DNA from: an uncultured Thermoanaerobaculum sp.
GTDB lineage: Bacteria > Acidobacteriota > Thermoanaerobaculia > Thermoanaerobaculales > Thermoanaerobaculaceae
Reading direction: 5' to 3'
Length of the DNA stretch: 64,000 bases
Assembly (NCBI GenBank): GCA_937934115.1
Contig: CALHAH010000013.1
Location: forward strand, 1-64,000
Positions 25,179-33,119 of this stretch are shown here, in pieces. Under the pieces are notes generated by a model. That model ran no database searches, was not told the origin of the DNA, and was given only the letters and a program-made list of their open reading frames with translations. Both the position numbers and the translations under genes were made by a program. Within the stretch, counting starts at the first letter, position 1, and each line of letters begins with the position of its first letter.

Positions 25179-26297
25179 ATGAGGGTGCCTTTTTTGTGCT
25201 GGGCTTTGTGGGCAGTGGCTGTGAGTGCGCAAGAGGGCATGGGAATCCCCTCCAGCGGAGATGTTCGCGGGCAAAGGGATGCCGTGGGGTTTGCCAGCAC
25301 CGCGGAAGCCATGGCTTTGGTGTGGAAGCTGGCGGAGGCCCCGCCACCTCCCGAAAAGCTTGGGGATGTGCCACCTTCGGGCATCGTGGGTATTGTGTGT
25401 CCCCACGATGACTACGTGTACGCTGGACGCATGTACCGGCTGTTGGTGCCGCTGGTTTTCGCTCCGCAGGTGGTAGTGGTGGGCGTACTGCACCCTTGGA
25501 AACGTTTGGGGCTGGGCGAGCGGGTGGTTTTTGACCCGTTTTCCGCTTGGCGGACTCCCGATGGGCCGGTACCGGTTTCGCCGCTGCGCCAGGCACTCCG
25601 CGCCCGGCTGTCCGCAGATGATGTTTTGGTCTTTCGGGAAGCATCGGAGGCGGAACATTCGGTGGAAGCCATCGTTTATTGGCTCCGCCACCAAAACCCC
25701 AAACTGGAAATCCTCCCGATTTTGGTACCGGGGATGGGTTTTCCGCGGCTTGTGGAGCTGGCCACAAAGACGGGTCGTGCCTTACGGGAGGCCATGGCCG
25801 AGCGTGGGTGGGAGGTAGGACGGGACGTGGCGGTGGTAATTTCCGCCGATGCCGTGCACTACGGTCCCGACTTTCGTCACACCCCATTTGGGGAAGGCGG
25901 TGTGGATGCGTACCTCAAGGCCTGTGCTCGGGATAAAGAGCTGCTTCTGGGGCCCCTTTCTGGGCCGGTGACGAAAGAAAAGCTGTGGCAGGCCTTTACC
26001 ACTTGGGTAGACCCCACAGACGTAGGCACCTACCGTGTTCCCTGGTGCGGGGGCTTTTCCATTCCCTTTGGCTACCTTTTGCTTTCCGAAGCGTTTGGCG
26101 GTGCGGTGGCGCATCCCGTGGCTTACGCCACATCGGTGGGTTGGCCTGAACTGTGGGCTCCTGGTTCAGGCCTTGGTCGTACCGCGCCGGCGAACCTCTA
26201 CCACTTTGTGGGGTACCCTGGGGTAGTTCTCACCCGTGGCGAGGGCAAGCCGCAAAAGCTTATAGGACCGCCGGAAAGGGCACCCAAAACCCCCTAG
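25179..26297 (+). CDS. Secreted MEMO1/AmmeMemoRadiSam-B-like protein
   Basis: MEMO-family protein of 372 residues. Family metal and active-site residues seem present: His in CPHDDYVYAG, EHSVE, His in SADAVHYG, and Cys in PWCGGFSIPFG. Unlike usual members, it opens with a signal peptide (FLCWALWAVAVSAQE), so it would act in the periplasm. MEMO folds resemble non-heme iron dioxygenases, and some bind copper or iron. I start at the ATG at 25179 with a GGGGGG site; the frame is open upstream inside the nitroreductase gene. It overlaps the next, convergent gene by 4 bases. Confidence 0.75.
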   Translation: MRVPFLCWALWAVAVSAQEGMGIPSSGDVRGQRDAVGFASTAEAMALVWKLAEAPPPPEKLGDVPPSGIVGIVCPHDDYVYAGRMYRLLVPLVFAPQVVVVGVLHPWKRLGLGERVVFDPFSAWRTPDGPVPVSPLRQALRARLSADDVLVFREASEAEHSVEAIVYWLRHQNPKLEILPILVPGMGFPRLVELATKTGRALREAMAERGWEVGRDVAVVISADAVHYGPDFRHTPFGEGGVDAYLKACARDKELLLGPLSGPVTKEKLWQAFTTWVDPTDVGTYRVPWCGGFSIPFGYLLLSEAFGGAVAHPVAYATSVGWPELWAPGSGLGRTAPANLYHFVGYPGVVLTRGEGKPQKLIGPPERAPKTP

Positions 26298-26734
26298 AGG
26301 CCCTCCTGGAGGGCATCCATAAGGTCCTGCGGTTGGCGGGAGGGGATGGCCAGCTGCCGCTCGCCGGCAGGGCTGGAAAGCCTCACCAGCACTTCTTCGG
26401 GCGCAAACCATGCCCGCCAAGAGCGGGCCTTTTGCTTTTCCGCGGCCAGTACATCGGCGCGAGCAAAGGTAAAACCCAGGTCCCCGCAACCGGCGCGCAC
26501 GCCGTAGCGGCTCACGGTGGTCTCGAAACGCGAAAGCCGCCACAGCCCCACCGCCCCTGCGCTACCCAAGGTGAGGCAAAGTCCTGAAAGCCACTGCACG
26601 GTGCTCCCCCCCCAACCACCGCTGGCAATGCCGGTGGCAATCAAGCCCGCCACTGCGATGGCCCCACCCCACCGCCAGGGAGCCCCCAAGCGCAACTCCT
26701 CGCAGAACAAAGGCACCTCTTCCCGCACACGCAT
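26294..26734 (-). CDS. Two-helix membrane protein, PH-like tail
   Basis: Protein of 146 residues: a charged start, two membrane helices (about 22-60), then a beta-rich cytoplasmic region (FETTVSRYGVRAGCGDLGFTFARADVLAAE, residues about 70-100) ending in LMDALQEGL. This plan resembles bacterial PH-like membrane proteins (YdbS/DUF304-type), but the match is only structural. A TAAACT box lies 8 nt before its ATG, back to back with that of the AEC gene. Confidence 0.5.
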   Translation of the reverse strand: MRVREEVPLFCEELRLGAPWRWGGAIAVAGLIATGIASGGWGGSTVQWLSGLCLTLGSAGAVGLWRLSRFETTVSRYGVRAGCGDLGFTFARADVLAAEKQKARSWRAWFAPEEVLVRLSSPAGERQLAIPSRQPQDLMDALQEGL

Positions 26735-26768
26735 CGCCCTTAAGTTTAGGACACCAGAGGTGCGAAGC

Positions 26769-26774
26769 TAAACT
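26769..26774 (+). promoter_or_regulatory. -10 box of a leaderless promoter (AEC gene)
   Basis: TAAACT, then AGCGCC, then the ATG of the AEC transporter: a gap of exactly 6 nt and no ribosome binding site. A second TAAACT on the opposite strand (26743-26748) would serve the divergent gene, which explains the apparent inverted repeat. Confidence 0.5.
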
Positions 26775-26780
26775 AGCGCC

Positions 26781-27701
26781 ATGGTGGCAAACGTGCTGCC
26801 CGCGTTTTTGGTGTTGGGGCTAGGCGCACTGGCTCGCCGCTGGGGGCTTTTGAATGCGCAAAGTGCCGCAGGTCTCAACCGCTTGACGGCCAACGTGGCG
26901 CTCCCCGCGCTTTTGTTGCTCACCGTTGGTACATCTCCCTTGGCCAGCGGTTTTTCTGCCCCCTTGACGGGGGCCACCACCCTGCTGGTGGTGGGCATGG
27001 GGGTGGCGGCGTTCGTGGTGGCCCGCCTTCTGCGCCTCCCCTCGGCGCAACGGGGGGTTTTCTCGCAAGCCGCTTTTCGCGGCAATCTGGCCTACATGGC
27101 TTTCCCAGTGATCCTTGCCACCCTTGGGGAAGAGGGCCTACGACGGGCAGCCCTCACCTCGGCGGTGCTCATACCCGTGATGAACTTTTTGGCGGTGGTG
27201 GTCTTGCAGCTTGCCCGCGGCGGTAGTGGCGGGTGGGGCAAGTGGGCTTGGGCTGTGATGACAAACCCCTTGGTCTTGGGAGCAAACCTTGGGCTTGTGC
27301 TTTCGGCCATATCGTGGCAGCCCTGGGTGTGGCTCGAGCGGACCTTAAAAATCGTGGCCGATTTTGCCTTACCGGGGGCGCTCCTGGCCTTGGGGGCGCA
27401 GCTGGAGGTAGAAAAACTGCGGGATGTGCGCGGGCCCTTGTTCCTCGCCTCGTTTGCCAAGCTCGTGCTGCTTCCGGGGGCGGGGTTTTTCCTGTTGCGG
27501 GCCCTGGAGCTTCCCACCCTCGAGGTGCAAGTGGGTGTAATGCTCCTTGCATCCCCTACGGCGGTGGCTTCCTACCCGGTGGCGGTGGAAATGGGCGGGG
27601 ATTCGCGTCTTGCCGGTGCTGCCGTTCTGGTCACCACCGCGTTGGCTTTTCCCGCCTTCGTCCTGTGGGGGATGGCGTGCGCGGTTTCTGCCCCCGGTTA
27701 G
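26781..27701 (+). CDS. AEC-family transporter
   Basis: Integral membrane protein of 306 residues with about ten helices in two similar halves, of the auxin-efflux-carrier family. The opening ANVLPAFLVLGLGALARRWGLL and the second-half GVMLLASPTAVASYPVAVEMGGD (residues about 252-274) are typical. Bacterial members export or import malate and related acids; the substrate here is unknown. It stands alone and converges on the PaaG-like gene with a 4-base overlap. Confidence 0.85.
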   Translation: MVANVLPAFLVLGLGALARRWGLLNAQSAAGLNRLTANVALPALLLLTVGTSPLASGFSAPLTGATTLLVVGMGVAAFVVARLLRLPSAQRGVFSQAAFRGNLAYMAFPVILATLGEEGLRRAALTSAVLIPVMNFLAVVVLQLARGGSGGWGKWAWAVMTNPLVLGANLGLVLSAISWQPWVWLERTLKIVADFALPGALLALGAQLEVEKLRDVRGPLFLASFAKLVLLPGAGFFLLRALELPTLEVQVGVMLLASPTAVASYPVAVEMGGDSRLAGAAVLVTTALAFPAFVLWGMACAVSAPG

Positions 27702-28459
27702 CTGGGGGTGCGACCTTTAGAACGCGGGGGCGAGCCATCCTCAAAGAGCCTTTTCTGAGCTTCCCGCTCCTCCTTGAGGGCAGCCTCTAACGTGAGGCGT
27801 GGATCCACCCGCGCCAAGCGCTTAATGGCAGCGTGGGCTTCCCAGCAGCAGCGGGCCAGCTCCTCCGCCCAGGCCGCTGCCTCTTCCACGTGACGGCCGG
27901 CGTGCACCCGCTTGTGAATGAGCCCCAAACGGTACGCGCCCTCAGCTTCCACCGGATCTCCAGACAAGAGCATGGCCATAGCCGGACCCAAACCGATGAG
28001 GCGGGGGAGTGCCCAAGTAGCGCCACCGTCGGGCACCAGCCCCAGGCGTACGTTGTTGGCGGCCATTTGCGTGCCTGCCGCGGCGACCCGCAAATCGCAG
28101 GCCAAAGCCAAATCCAGACCCGAACCCAGGACGAAGCCGTGCATGGCAGCCATGGTGATCTTGGGGCACGTGGCCAAAAGCTTTACGCACTCCTGCAGCA
28201 AGTCTTCAGCCTCACTAAAGGTACGAAAGTCATTTTCCTTGCGGGCTTGTTCCAAAAGCGCCACGTCGGCGCCAGCGCAAAAACCGGCCCCTTCTCCGTA
28301 AAGAATGATCACGTGGATGGCAGGATCCTGCGCCAGCTGCGTTAGGTGTTGCAGCAGCTGATGAAGCATGGCGGGGTTTAAAGCGTTGCGTTTTTCTGGT
28401 CGGTTCAGCGCTAAAAGCGCTAACGCGCCGTGGGTTTCCACCCGTACGAGCTGGTCCAT
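27698..28459 (-). CDS. Enoyl-CoA hydratase/isomerase family protein, PaaG-like
   Basis: Crotonase-fold protein of 253 residues acting on acyl-CoA. Seen: ALNRPEKRNALN, the oxyanion-hole part GAGFCAGADVALL, and HGFVLGSGLDLALACDLRVAA. Both catalytic Glu of true enoyl-CoA hydratases are missing: Glu144 is Asp (SGLDL) and Glu164 is Asn (AANNVRLG). The motif GLVPDGGATWALPRLIG places an Asp where PaaG isomerases have theirs, so isomerase activity is more likely than hydration. The ATG at 28459 has GGAGGAG 5 bases upstream; the earlier ATG at 28477 has none. Confidence 0.8.
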   Translation of the reverse strand: MDQLVRVETHGALALLALNRPEKRNALNPAMLHQLLQHLTQLAQDPAIHVIILYGEGAGFCAGADVALLEQARKENDFRTFSEAEDLLQECVKLLATCPKITMAAMHGFVLGSGLDLALACDLRVAAAGTQMAANNVRLGLVPDGGATWALPRLIGLGPAMAMLLSGDPVEAEGAYRLGLIHKRVHAGRHVEEAAAWAEELARCCWEAHAAIKRLARVDPRLTLEAALKEEREAQKRLFEDGSPPRSKGRTPS

Positions 28460-28530
28460 GGCTTCTCCTCCGCGCATAGCGCCTCCATGCTAGCACGAGG
28501 CGGGGAAAAACGAGCACCTGAAGCTGTGTC

Positions 28531-28559
28531 TTTGCCGGGGGGAGGACGTTACGTAAACT
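28531..28559 (+). promoter_or_regulatory. Leaderless promoter of the sirtuin gene
   Basis: TTTGCC (28531-28536), 17 bases, TAAACT (28554-28559), then 6 bases and the ATG. Transcription would start at the initiation codon. The site supports ATG 28566 over the in-frame ATG at 28578. Confidence 0.5.
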
Positions 28560-28565
28560 CTTGCC

Positions 28566-29318
28566 ATGGAAGGGGAGATGAAGGCGGCTTTGTTGCTTTC
28601 GCGCGCTGCACGTGCGGTGGTTTTCACCGGTGCCGGGGTTTCAGCGGAAAGCGGGCTAGCCACGTTCCGCGGCGCCGGCGGCCTATGGGAGGGGCACCGC
28701 GTGGAGGAGGTGGCAACCCCCGAGGCTTTTGCCCGTGACCCGCTGCTGGTTTGGCGTTTTTACGCCATGCGCCGGGAACAGGCGAAGAAGGCCGAGCCCA
28801 ACCCCGCACATAAGGCTATTGCCCAGCTAGAAAGGCTTTTCCCTTCGCTGGTGGTGGTTACGCAAAACGTGGATGGGCTGCACCAGCGGGCAGGATCGCA
28901 GCGGGTGCTCGAGCTGCACGGGTCGCTGTGGCGCATTCGCTGTGCCAGCTGCGGGCGCGAGCTTGGGGACGATCGTGTGCCGCTTCCCGAGCTTCCCCCG
29001 CGTTGCGACGCTTGCGGCGGCTGGCAACGACCCGCGGTAGTGTGGTTTGGAGAACCGCTGCCGGAGGCAATTTTCCGCGAAGCCGAGCGCGCCTGTACCG
29101 AAGCTGACGTTATGCTGGTGGTGGGAACTTCCGGCGTGGTATGGCCGGCAGCCGGTTTGGTGGAGGTGGCGGCCGCCTGTGGAGCGGCGATCATTGAAGT
29201 CAACCCCGAGCCCTCAGCCTTGGCGTACTTAGCTGCCGTACAAATCCCCAAGAAGGCAGGGGAAGCGTTACCTGCGTTGGTCGAGAGGCTTGAGGAGGTG
29301 CAAGGTGCGCGTGCGTGA
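28566..29318 (+). CDS. Sirtuin-family NAD-dependent deacylase
   Basis: Sir2-type NAD-dependent protein deacylase of 250 residues. Seen: the NAD-binding FTGAGVSAESGLATFRGAGGLWEG (residues about 20-44), TQNVDGLHQRAG, the active His in ELHGSLW, two zinc pairs CASC and CDAC, GEPLPE, and VVGTSGVVWPAA. Y-x-x-R in FYAMRR is the pair that marks class III enzymes able to remove succinyl or malonyl groups as well as acetyl. It overlaps radC by 14 bases. Confidence 0.93.
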   Translation: MEGEMKAALLLSRAARAVVFTGAGVSAESGLATFRGAGGLWEGHRVEEVATPEAFARDPLLVWRFYAMRREQAKKAEPNPAHKAIAQLERLFPSLVVVTQNVDGLHQRAGSQRVLELHGSLWRIRCASCGRELGDDRVPLPELPPRCDACGGWQRPAVVWFGEPLPEAIFREAERACTEADVMLVVGTSGVVWPAAGLVEVAAACGAAIIEVNPEPSALAYLAAVQIPKKAGEALPALVERLEEVQGARA

Positions 29319-29982
29319 GCTTTCCCACGAGGAAAGGCCGCGGGAAAAGCTGCTTTCCCAAGGTGCTGCCGCTTGTTCTACCGCTGAACTTGTGGCCGTG
29401 CTGTTGCGTACGGGAACAAAAGAGCAGGGGGTTTTGGAGCTCGCCCAGGCGTGGTTGGCCGAGGTAGGCGGGATTTGCGGGCTTTCGCGGCTTTCGCCGC
29501 AAGCCATTCTCAAGCGCAAGGGTGTGGGCAAGGCGAAAGCGGCCGCCCTTTTGGCGGCGTTGGAACTTTCTCGCCGTCTGGCAGCTGAAGAGCTTAAAGG
29601 CGGAGCCATACTGGACTCGCCCGAGGCAGTTTACCGGGTGGTGGCCCCCGCCTATCTCCGGGAGCGAACCGAGGTGTTTGGCATTTTGACCTTGGACGTG
29701 CGCCACCGCCTCATCCGCGAGCACGTGCTGCACCGCGGCGTGCGCGATGGCGCCAGCGTCGAACCGGGCGAGGTTTTTCACCGTGCCATCATGGACAACG
29801 CCCACGGCGTTATCCTCTGGCACACCCACCCTTCTGGTGATCCTCGTCCCAGTCCCGACGATGTAGCCCTGACCCGCACTCTGGCAGAAGCCGGCAAGGT
29901 CCTGCGCATTGCCGTGGTGGACCACGTGGTGGTGGCGGCAGGGGGTTTCGTTTCGTTACGGCAGCAGGGGCTTTTAGCGTAG
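29305..29982 (+). CDS. radC: RadC-like protein
   Basis: RadC family protein of 225 residues. The N-terminal half has a helix-hairpin-helix (LKRKGVGKAKAAALLAALEL); the C-terminal half is a JAMM-type metal domain with VEPGEVFHRAI, HTHPSGDPRPSPDD and VVDHVVV. Its role in DNA repair is historical and doubtful; many members are linked to mobile DNA or competence. The GTG at 29305 has GGAGG 6 bases before it; the longer frame to 29290 overlaps the sirtuin more. Confidence 0.9.
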   Translation: MRVRELSHEERPREKLLSQGAAACSTAELVAVLLRTGTKEQGVLELAQAWLAEVGGICGLSRLSPQAILKRKGVGKAKAAALLAALELSRRLAAEELKGGAILDSPEAVYRVVAPAYLRERTEVFGILTLDVRHRLIREHVLHRGVRDGASVEPGEVFHRAIMDNAHGVILWHTHPSGDPRPSPDDVALTRTLAEAGKVLRIAVVDHVVVAAGGFVSLRQQGLLA

Positions 29983-30009
29983 GTTTCGAAAGCGTTTTGC
30001 GTTGGCGCT

Positions 30010-30015
30010 TATAAT
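30010..30015 (+). promoter_or_regulatory. -10 element before leuS
   Basis: A perfect TATAAT, with only a weak -35 candidate (TTCGAA, 19 bases upstream). Transcription near 30022 would give a short leader containing the GGAGGGGAG site of leuS. Confidence 0.45.
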
Positions 30016-30034
30016 GCCCAGCCGGAGGGGAGAC

Positions 30035-32488
30035 ATGCGCGAACCCTACGACCCGCAAGCCATCGAGCCCAAATGGCAAGAGTACTGGGATGCGCAGCGC
30101 ATCGCCCACGTGGACACGGCCGGCGACAAGGACCTCTATATGCTCAATATGTTCCCGTACCCGTCCGGCGATTTGCACGTGGGTCACGGGCGAAACTACA
30201 TCTTGGGCGACTGCTTGTTCCGTTACTTCCTTATGAATGGCCGTCGAGTCCTCAACCCTATGGGCTGGGACGCCTTTGGCTTGCCTGCAGAAAACGCGGC
30301 TATCAAACACAACATTCACCCTCGGGAGTGGACGGTTGGCAACATCGCCCGCATGAAGCGGCAGTTTAGACGTTGGGGGATCCTTTACGATTGGGACAAA
30401 GAAATTGCGTCCTGTGAACCCGAGTACTACCGGTGGAACCAGTGGCTTTTCTTGAAGATGTGGGAGAAGGGGTTGGCCTACCGAGGCACGGCGCCAGTGA
30501 ACTGGTGCCCCTCCTGCCGCACGGTTTTGGCCAACGAGCAAGTGGTGGGAGGGGGGTGCGAGCGGTGCGGTACTGAGGTGGTGCAAAAGGAGCTGGAGCA
30601 GTGGTTCTTGCGCATCACCGCCTACGCCGACCGTTTGCTGGAAGGGCTTGAGCGTCTCCCCCACTGGCCGGAAAAGGTCAAGGTCATGCAGCGCAACTGG
30701 ATCGGGCGCTCGGTGGGGTGTGACGTCCAGTTCACTGTGGACGGGCTAGGGGAAACCCTCACGATCTTTACTACCCGCGTGGATACCATTTTTGGTGCTA
30801 CCTTCGTGGCCATTGCCCCGGAGCACCCGCTGGCGGCAAAGGCAAGAAGCACGGCGCCTGATGCCGATTACTGGGACTTCGTGGTACGCCTGAAAAATCA
30901 AACCCGGCTGCAAAGGGAAGCGGAGGGAGGCGAAAAAGAGGGGCGTTTCACCGGCCTTTACGCGCAAAACCCCTTTACCGGTCAAAAACTCCCCATTTGG
31001 GTGGCAAACTTTGTGCTCATGGACTACGGCACCGGTGCCATTATGTCGGTGCCAGCCCACGATGAACGGGACTTTGCCTTTGCCCGCAAGTACGGGCTTC
31101 CCGTTCGCCTGGTCGTGCTTGGTCGCGGTATGGATGAAAACGCTGCCTTGCAGGAGGCTTACACCGGCCCTGGTAGGCTGGTGAACTCCGGCCAGTTCAC
31201 TGGCATGGATTGGCAACAGGCGCAAGAGGCCATGGCTTCTTTCGCTGAGGCCCAGGGTTTTGGGGAAAAAAGGGTTCGCTACCGACTGCGGGATTGGCTT
31301 ATCTCCCGCCAGCGTTACTGGGGTACACCCATCCCGGCCGTGTACTGTGGAAACTGCGGCATCGTACCAGTGCCTGAAGCGGACTTGCCGGTGCTTTTGC
31401 CCACCGATATTGCTTTTGGGGGCGTGGAAGGGAACCCCTTGGCAAAAAGCCCGAGCTTTACGCAAACCACCTGCCCTCGCTGTGGCCAGGGGGCCAGGCG
31501 GGAAACCGACACCATGGATACCTTCGTGGATTCCTCCTGGTACTACCTGCGCTTCATCAATCCCCACGTGCACGACCGCATGTTTGACGAACAGCGCGCC
31601 CGACGGTGGATGCCGGTGGACATTTACATTGGTGGCATTGAGCATGCCATCTTGCACCTCATGTACTCGCGCTTCATTTACAAAGTGCTTTACGATTTTG
31701 GTTTGGTACCCAACGATGAGCCTTTTTCGCTGCTGTTCAACCAGGGCATGATCGTGGCTAAGTCCAGCATTTCGGGAAAACTGGAAAAAATGTCCAAATC
31801 CAAGGGTAACGTGGTAGCTCCGGACGAGCTCATCGCCCGCTACGGCGCCGATACCGAACGGGTATACACGCTGTTCATGGGTCCCCCAGAAAAGGAAGCC
31901 GAGTGGACCGATGAGGGAGTGGCTGGCGCGCACCGGTTTTTGCAGCGGGTTTGGGCTCTGCAGGATGCGGTGTTCGAAGCCGGCGAAGCGGACCGGGATG
32001 CCGTGGCTAAAGAGAAGCTTTTGGTAGCTGTGCACCGCACCGTCAAAAAAGTGACGGAGGACCTCCAGCGCTTCCATCCCAACACCGCCATTGCCGCCAT
32101 GATGGAGCTCGCCAACGCCATGCAAGAGGCGCGGGGGCTCGTGGGTGCGGTGACCATGCGCGAGGCTTACGAGACGCTCTTAAAACTGCTCCACCCCATA
32201 GCACCCCACATCACCGAGGAGCTTTGGCGCGTGCTGGGGCATGACCGCTCGCTGCTGCGGGGCGGTTGGCCCACCTACGACGAGAGTTTGCTGGCCAAAC
32301 AAAAGGTGACACTGGCGGTGCAGGTGAACGGCAAGCTGCGGGCAACGGTGGAGGCGGATCCTGGCCTTGATGGCGAACGCGCGCGGGAGTTGGCGGCGCA
32401 AGCCGCCAGCCGCTGGCTTGCGGGTAAGGAAATTGTCAAGGTCGTTCACGTTCCGGACAAGCTGGTTTCCTTTGTGGTGAAGAGGTGA
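30035..32488 (+). CDS. leuS: Leucyl-tRNA synthetase
   Basis: Class I leucyl-tRNA synthetase of 817 residues. Seen in order: the HIGH-type motif PYPSGDLHVGHGRNY near residue 45, WDAFGLPAENAA, the zinc region WCPSCRTVLANEQV, an editing domain with TTRVDTIFGATFVAIAPEHP and VPAHDERDFAFA (residues about 250-350), a second catalytic part with DTFVDSSWYYLR, KMSKSKGNVV near residue 585, and the anticodon and C-terminal domains. I start at the ATG at 30035 behind GGAGGGGAG; the longer frame begins before the -10 box. It overlaps lptE by 4 bases. Confidence 0.98.
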   Translation: MREPYDPQAIEPKWQEYWDAQRIAHVDTAGDKDLYMLNMFPYPSGDLHVGHGRNYILGDCLFRYFLMNGRRVLNPMGWDAFGLPAENAAIKHNIHPREWTVGNIARMKRQFRRWGILYDWDKEIASCEPEYYRWNQWLFLKMWEKGLAYRGTAPVNWCPSCRTVLANEQVVGGGCERCGTEVVQKELEQWFLRITAYADRLLEGLERLPHWPEKVKVMQRNWIGRSVGCDVQFTVDGLGETLTIFTTRVDTIFGATFVAIAPEHPLAAKARSTAPDADYWDFVVRLKNQTRLQREAEGGEKEGRFTGLYAQNPFTGQKLPIWVANFVLMDYGTGAIMSVPAHDERDFAFARKYGLPVRLVVLGRGMDENAALQEAYTGPGRLVNSGQFTGMDWQQAQEAMASFAEAQGFGEKRVRYRLRDWLISRQRYWGTPIPAVYCGNCGIVPVPEADLPVLLPTDIAFGGVEGNPLAKSPSFTQTTCPRCGQGARRETDTMDTFVDSSWYYLRFINPHVHDRMFDEQRARRWMPVDIYIGGIEHAILHLMYSRFIYKVLYDFGLVPNDEPFSLLFNQGMIVAKSSISGKLEKMSKSKGNVVAPDELIARYGADTERVYTLFMGPPEKEAEWTDEGVAGAHRFLQRVWALQDAVFEAGEADRDAVAKEKLLVAVHRTVKKVTEDLQRFHPNTAIAAMMELANAMQEARGLVGAVTMREAYETLLKLLHPIAPHITEELWRVLGHDRSLLRGGWPTYDESLLAKQKVTLAVQVNGKLRATVEADPGLDGERARELAAQAASRWLAGKEIVKVVHVPDKLVSFVVKR

Positions 32489-33015
32489 GCGTGCGCACCT
32501 TCGCTGTTTTGGCCGCGGCAACTCTCTTAGGCTTTTCCGGTTGTGGGTATCACCTGGTGGGAAGCGGTGTGGGGAACCTTCCCACGCACTTGGCCACGCT
32601 TTACGTGGCGCCGCTGGTCAATCAAACGGGGAGACCGGAGTTGGACCAGCGGCTTTCGGAAGAGCTATCGCAGGAGTGGCTGCGCCGGGGCAGGTTCCGC
32701 TTGGTGGGCGCCGCAGAAGAAGCGGACGCTGTGCTCTCCGGCACGCTGGTGGCGGTTGTTGTCACACCCGTTCAGTTTGACGCTCAAGGCCGAGCCACCC
32801 AGTACCAGCTTTTAGTGGTGGCCGACATGAAGCTGGTGGACCGTACCGGCGAAAAACCCAAGGAGCTTTGGCACGAGCCGCGTCTTTCCCGCACCGTGAC
32901 CTATGAGGTGGACGCCTCTGCCGTGGATTACTTTGACCGCGAGCTGGAGGCCATCGAACGCCTCTCCCGGGAGTTTGCGCGGGCGGTGGTGGTTTCCGTG
33001 TTGGAGGGGTTTTAG
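32485..33015 (+). CDS. lptE: LPS assembly lipoprotein LptE
   Basis: Lipoprotein of 176 residues that would plug and help fold the LptD pore which places LPS in the outer membrane. The signal ends in LGFSGC, followed at once by GYHLVGSG, a family mark, then YVAPLVNQTGRPELD and ADAVLSGTL. leuS-lptE is a recurrent gene order in Gram-negative bacteria. The start is a GTG overlapping the leuS stop. Confidence 0.88.
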   Translation: MSVRTFAVLAAATLLGFSGCGYHLVGSGVGNLPTHLATLYVAPLVNQTGRPELDQRLSEELSQEWLRRGRFRLVGAAEEADAVLSGTLVAVVVTPVQFDAQGRATQYQLLVVADMKLVDRTGEKPKELWHEPRLSRTVTYEVDASAVDYFDRELEAIERLSREFARAVVVSVLEGF

Positions 33016-33016
33016 C

Positions 33017-33092
33017 TGGCGCGCCGGGAGGGATTCGAACCCCCAACCGCCTGATCCGAAGTCAGGTGCTCTATCCGTTGCGCTACCGGCGC
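33017..33092 (-). tRNA. tRNA-Arg(TCG)
   Basis: A 76-nt tRNA on the minus strand: acceptor GCGCCGG pairs with CCGGCGC, then discriminator G and an encoded CCA. The anticodon stem CCTGA/TCAGG carries the loop CTTCGGA, anticodon TCG, which reads CGA. The T arm is GGGGG-TTCGAAT-CCCTC. It begins just 1 base after the lptE stop on the other strand. Confidence 0.95.
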
Positions 33093-33119
33093 CCCTGTCA
33101 TTTGTACCACAAGATAAGC

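Noticed and set aside
24700-25887. 395-codon antisense frame across the SagB-type and MEMO-like genes
   Set aside because: Pro/Arg/His-rich shadow of two well-supported genes.
26743-26774. Inverted repeat AGTTTAG ... CTAAACT
   Set aside because: Explained as two back-to-back -10 boxes of divergent genes, not an operator.
30746-32125. 459-codon antisense frame inside leuS
   Set aside because: It mirrors a certain gene; long antisense frames are expected at this GC content and the protein has no recognisable motif.
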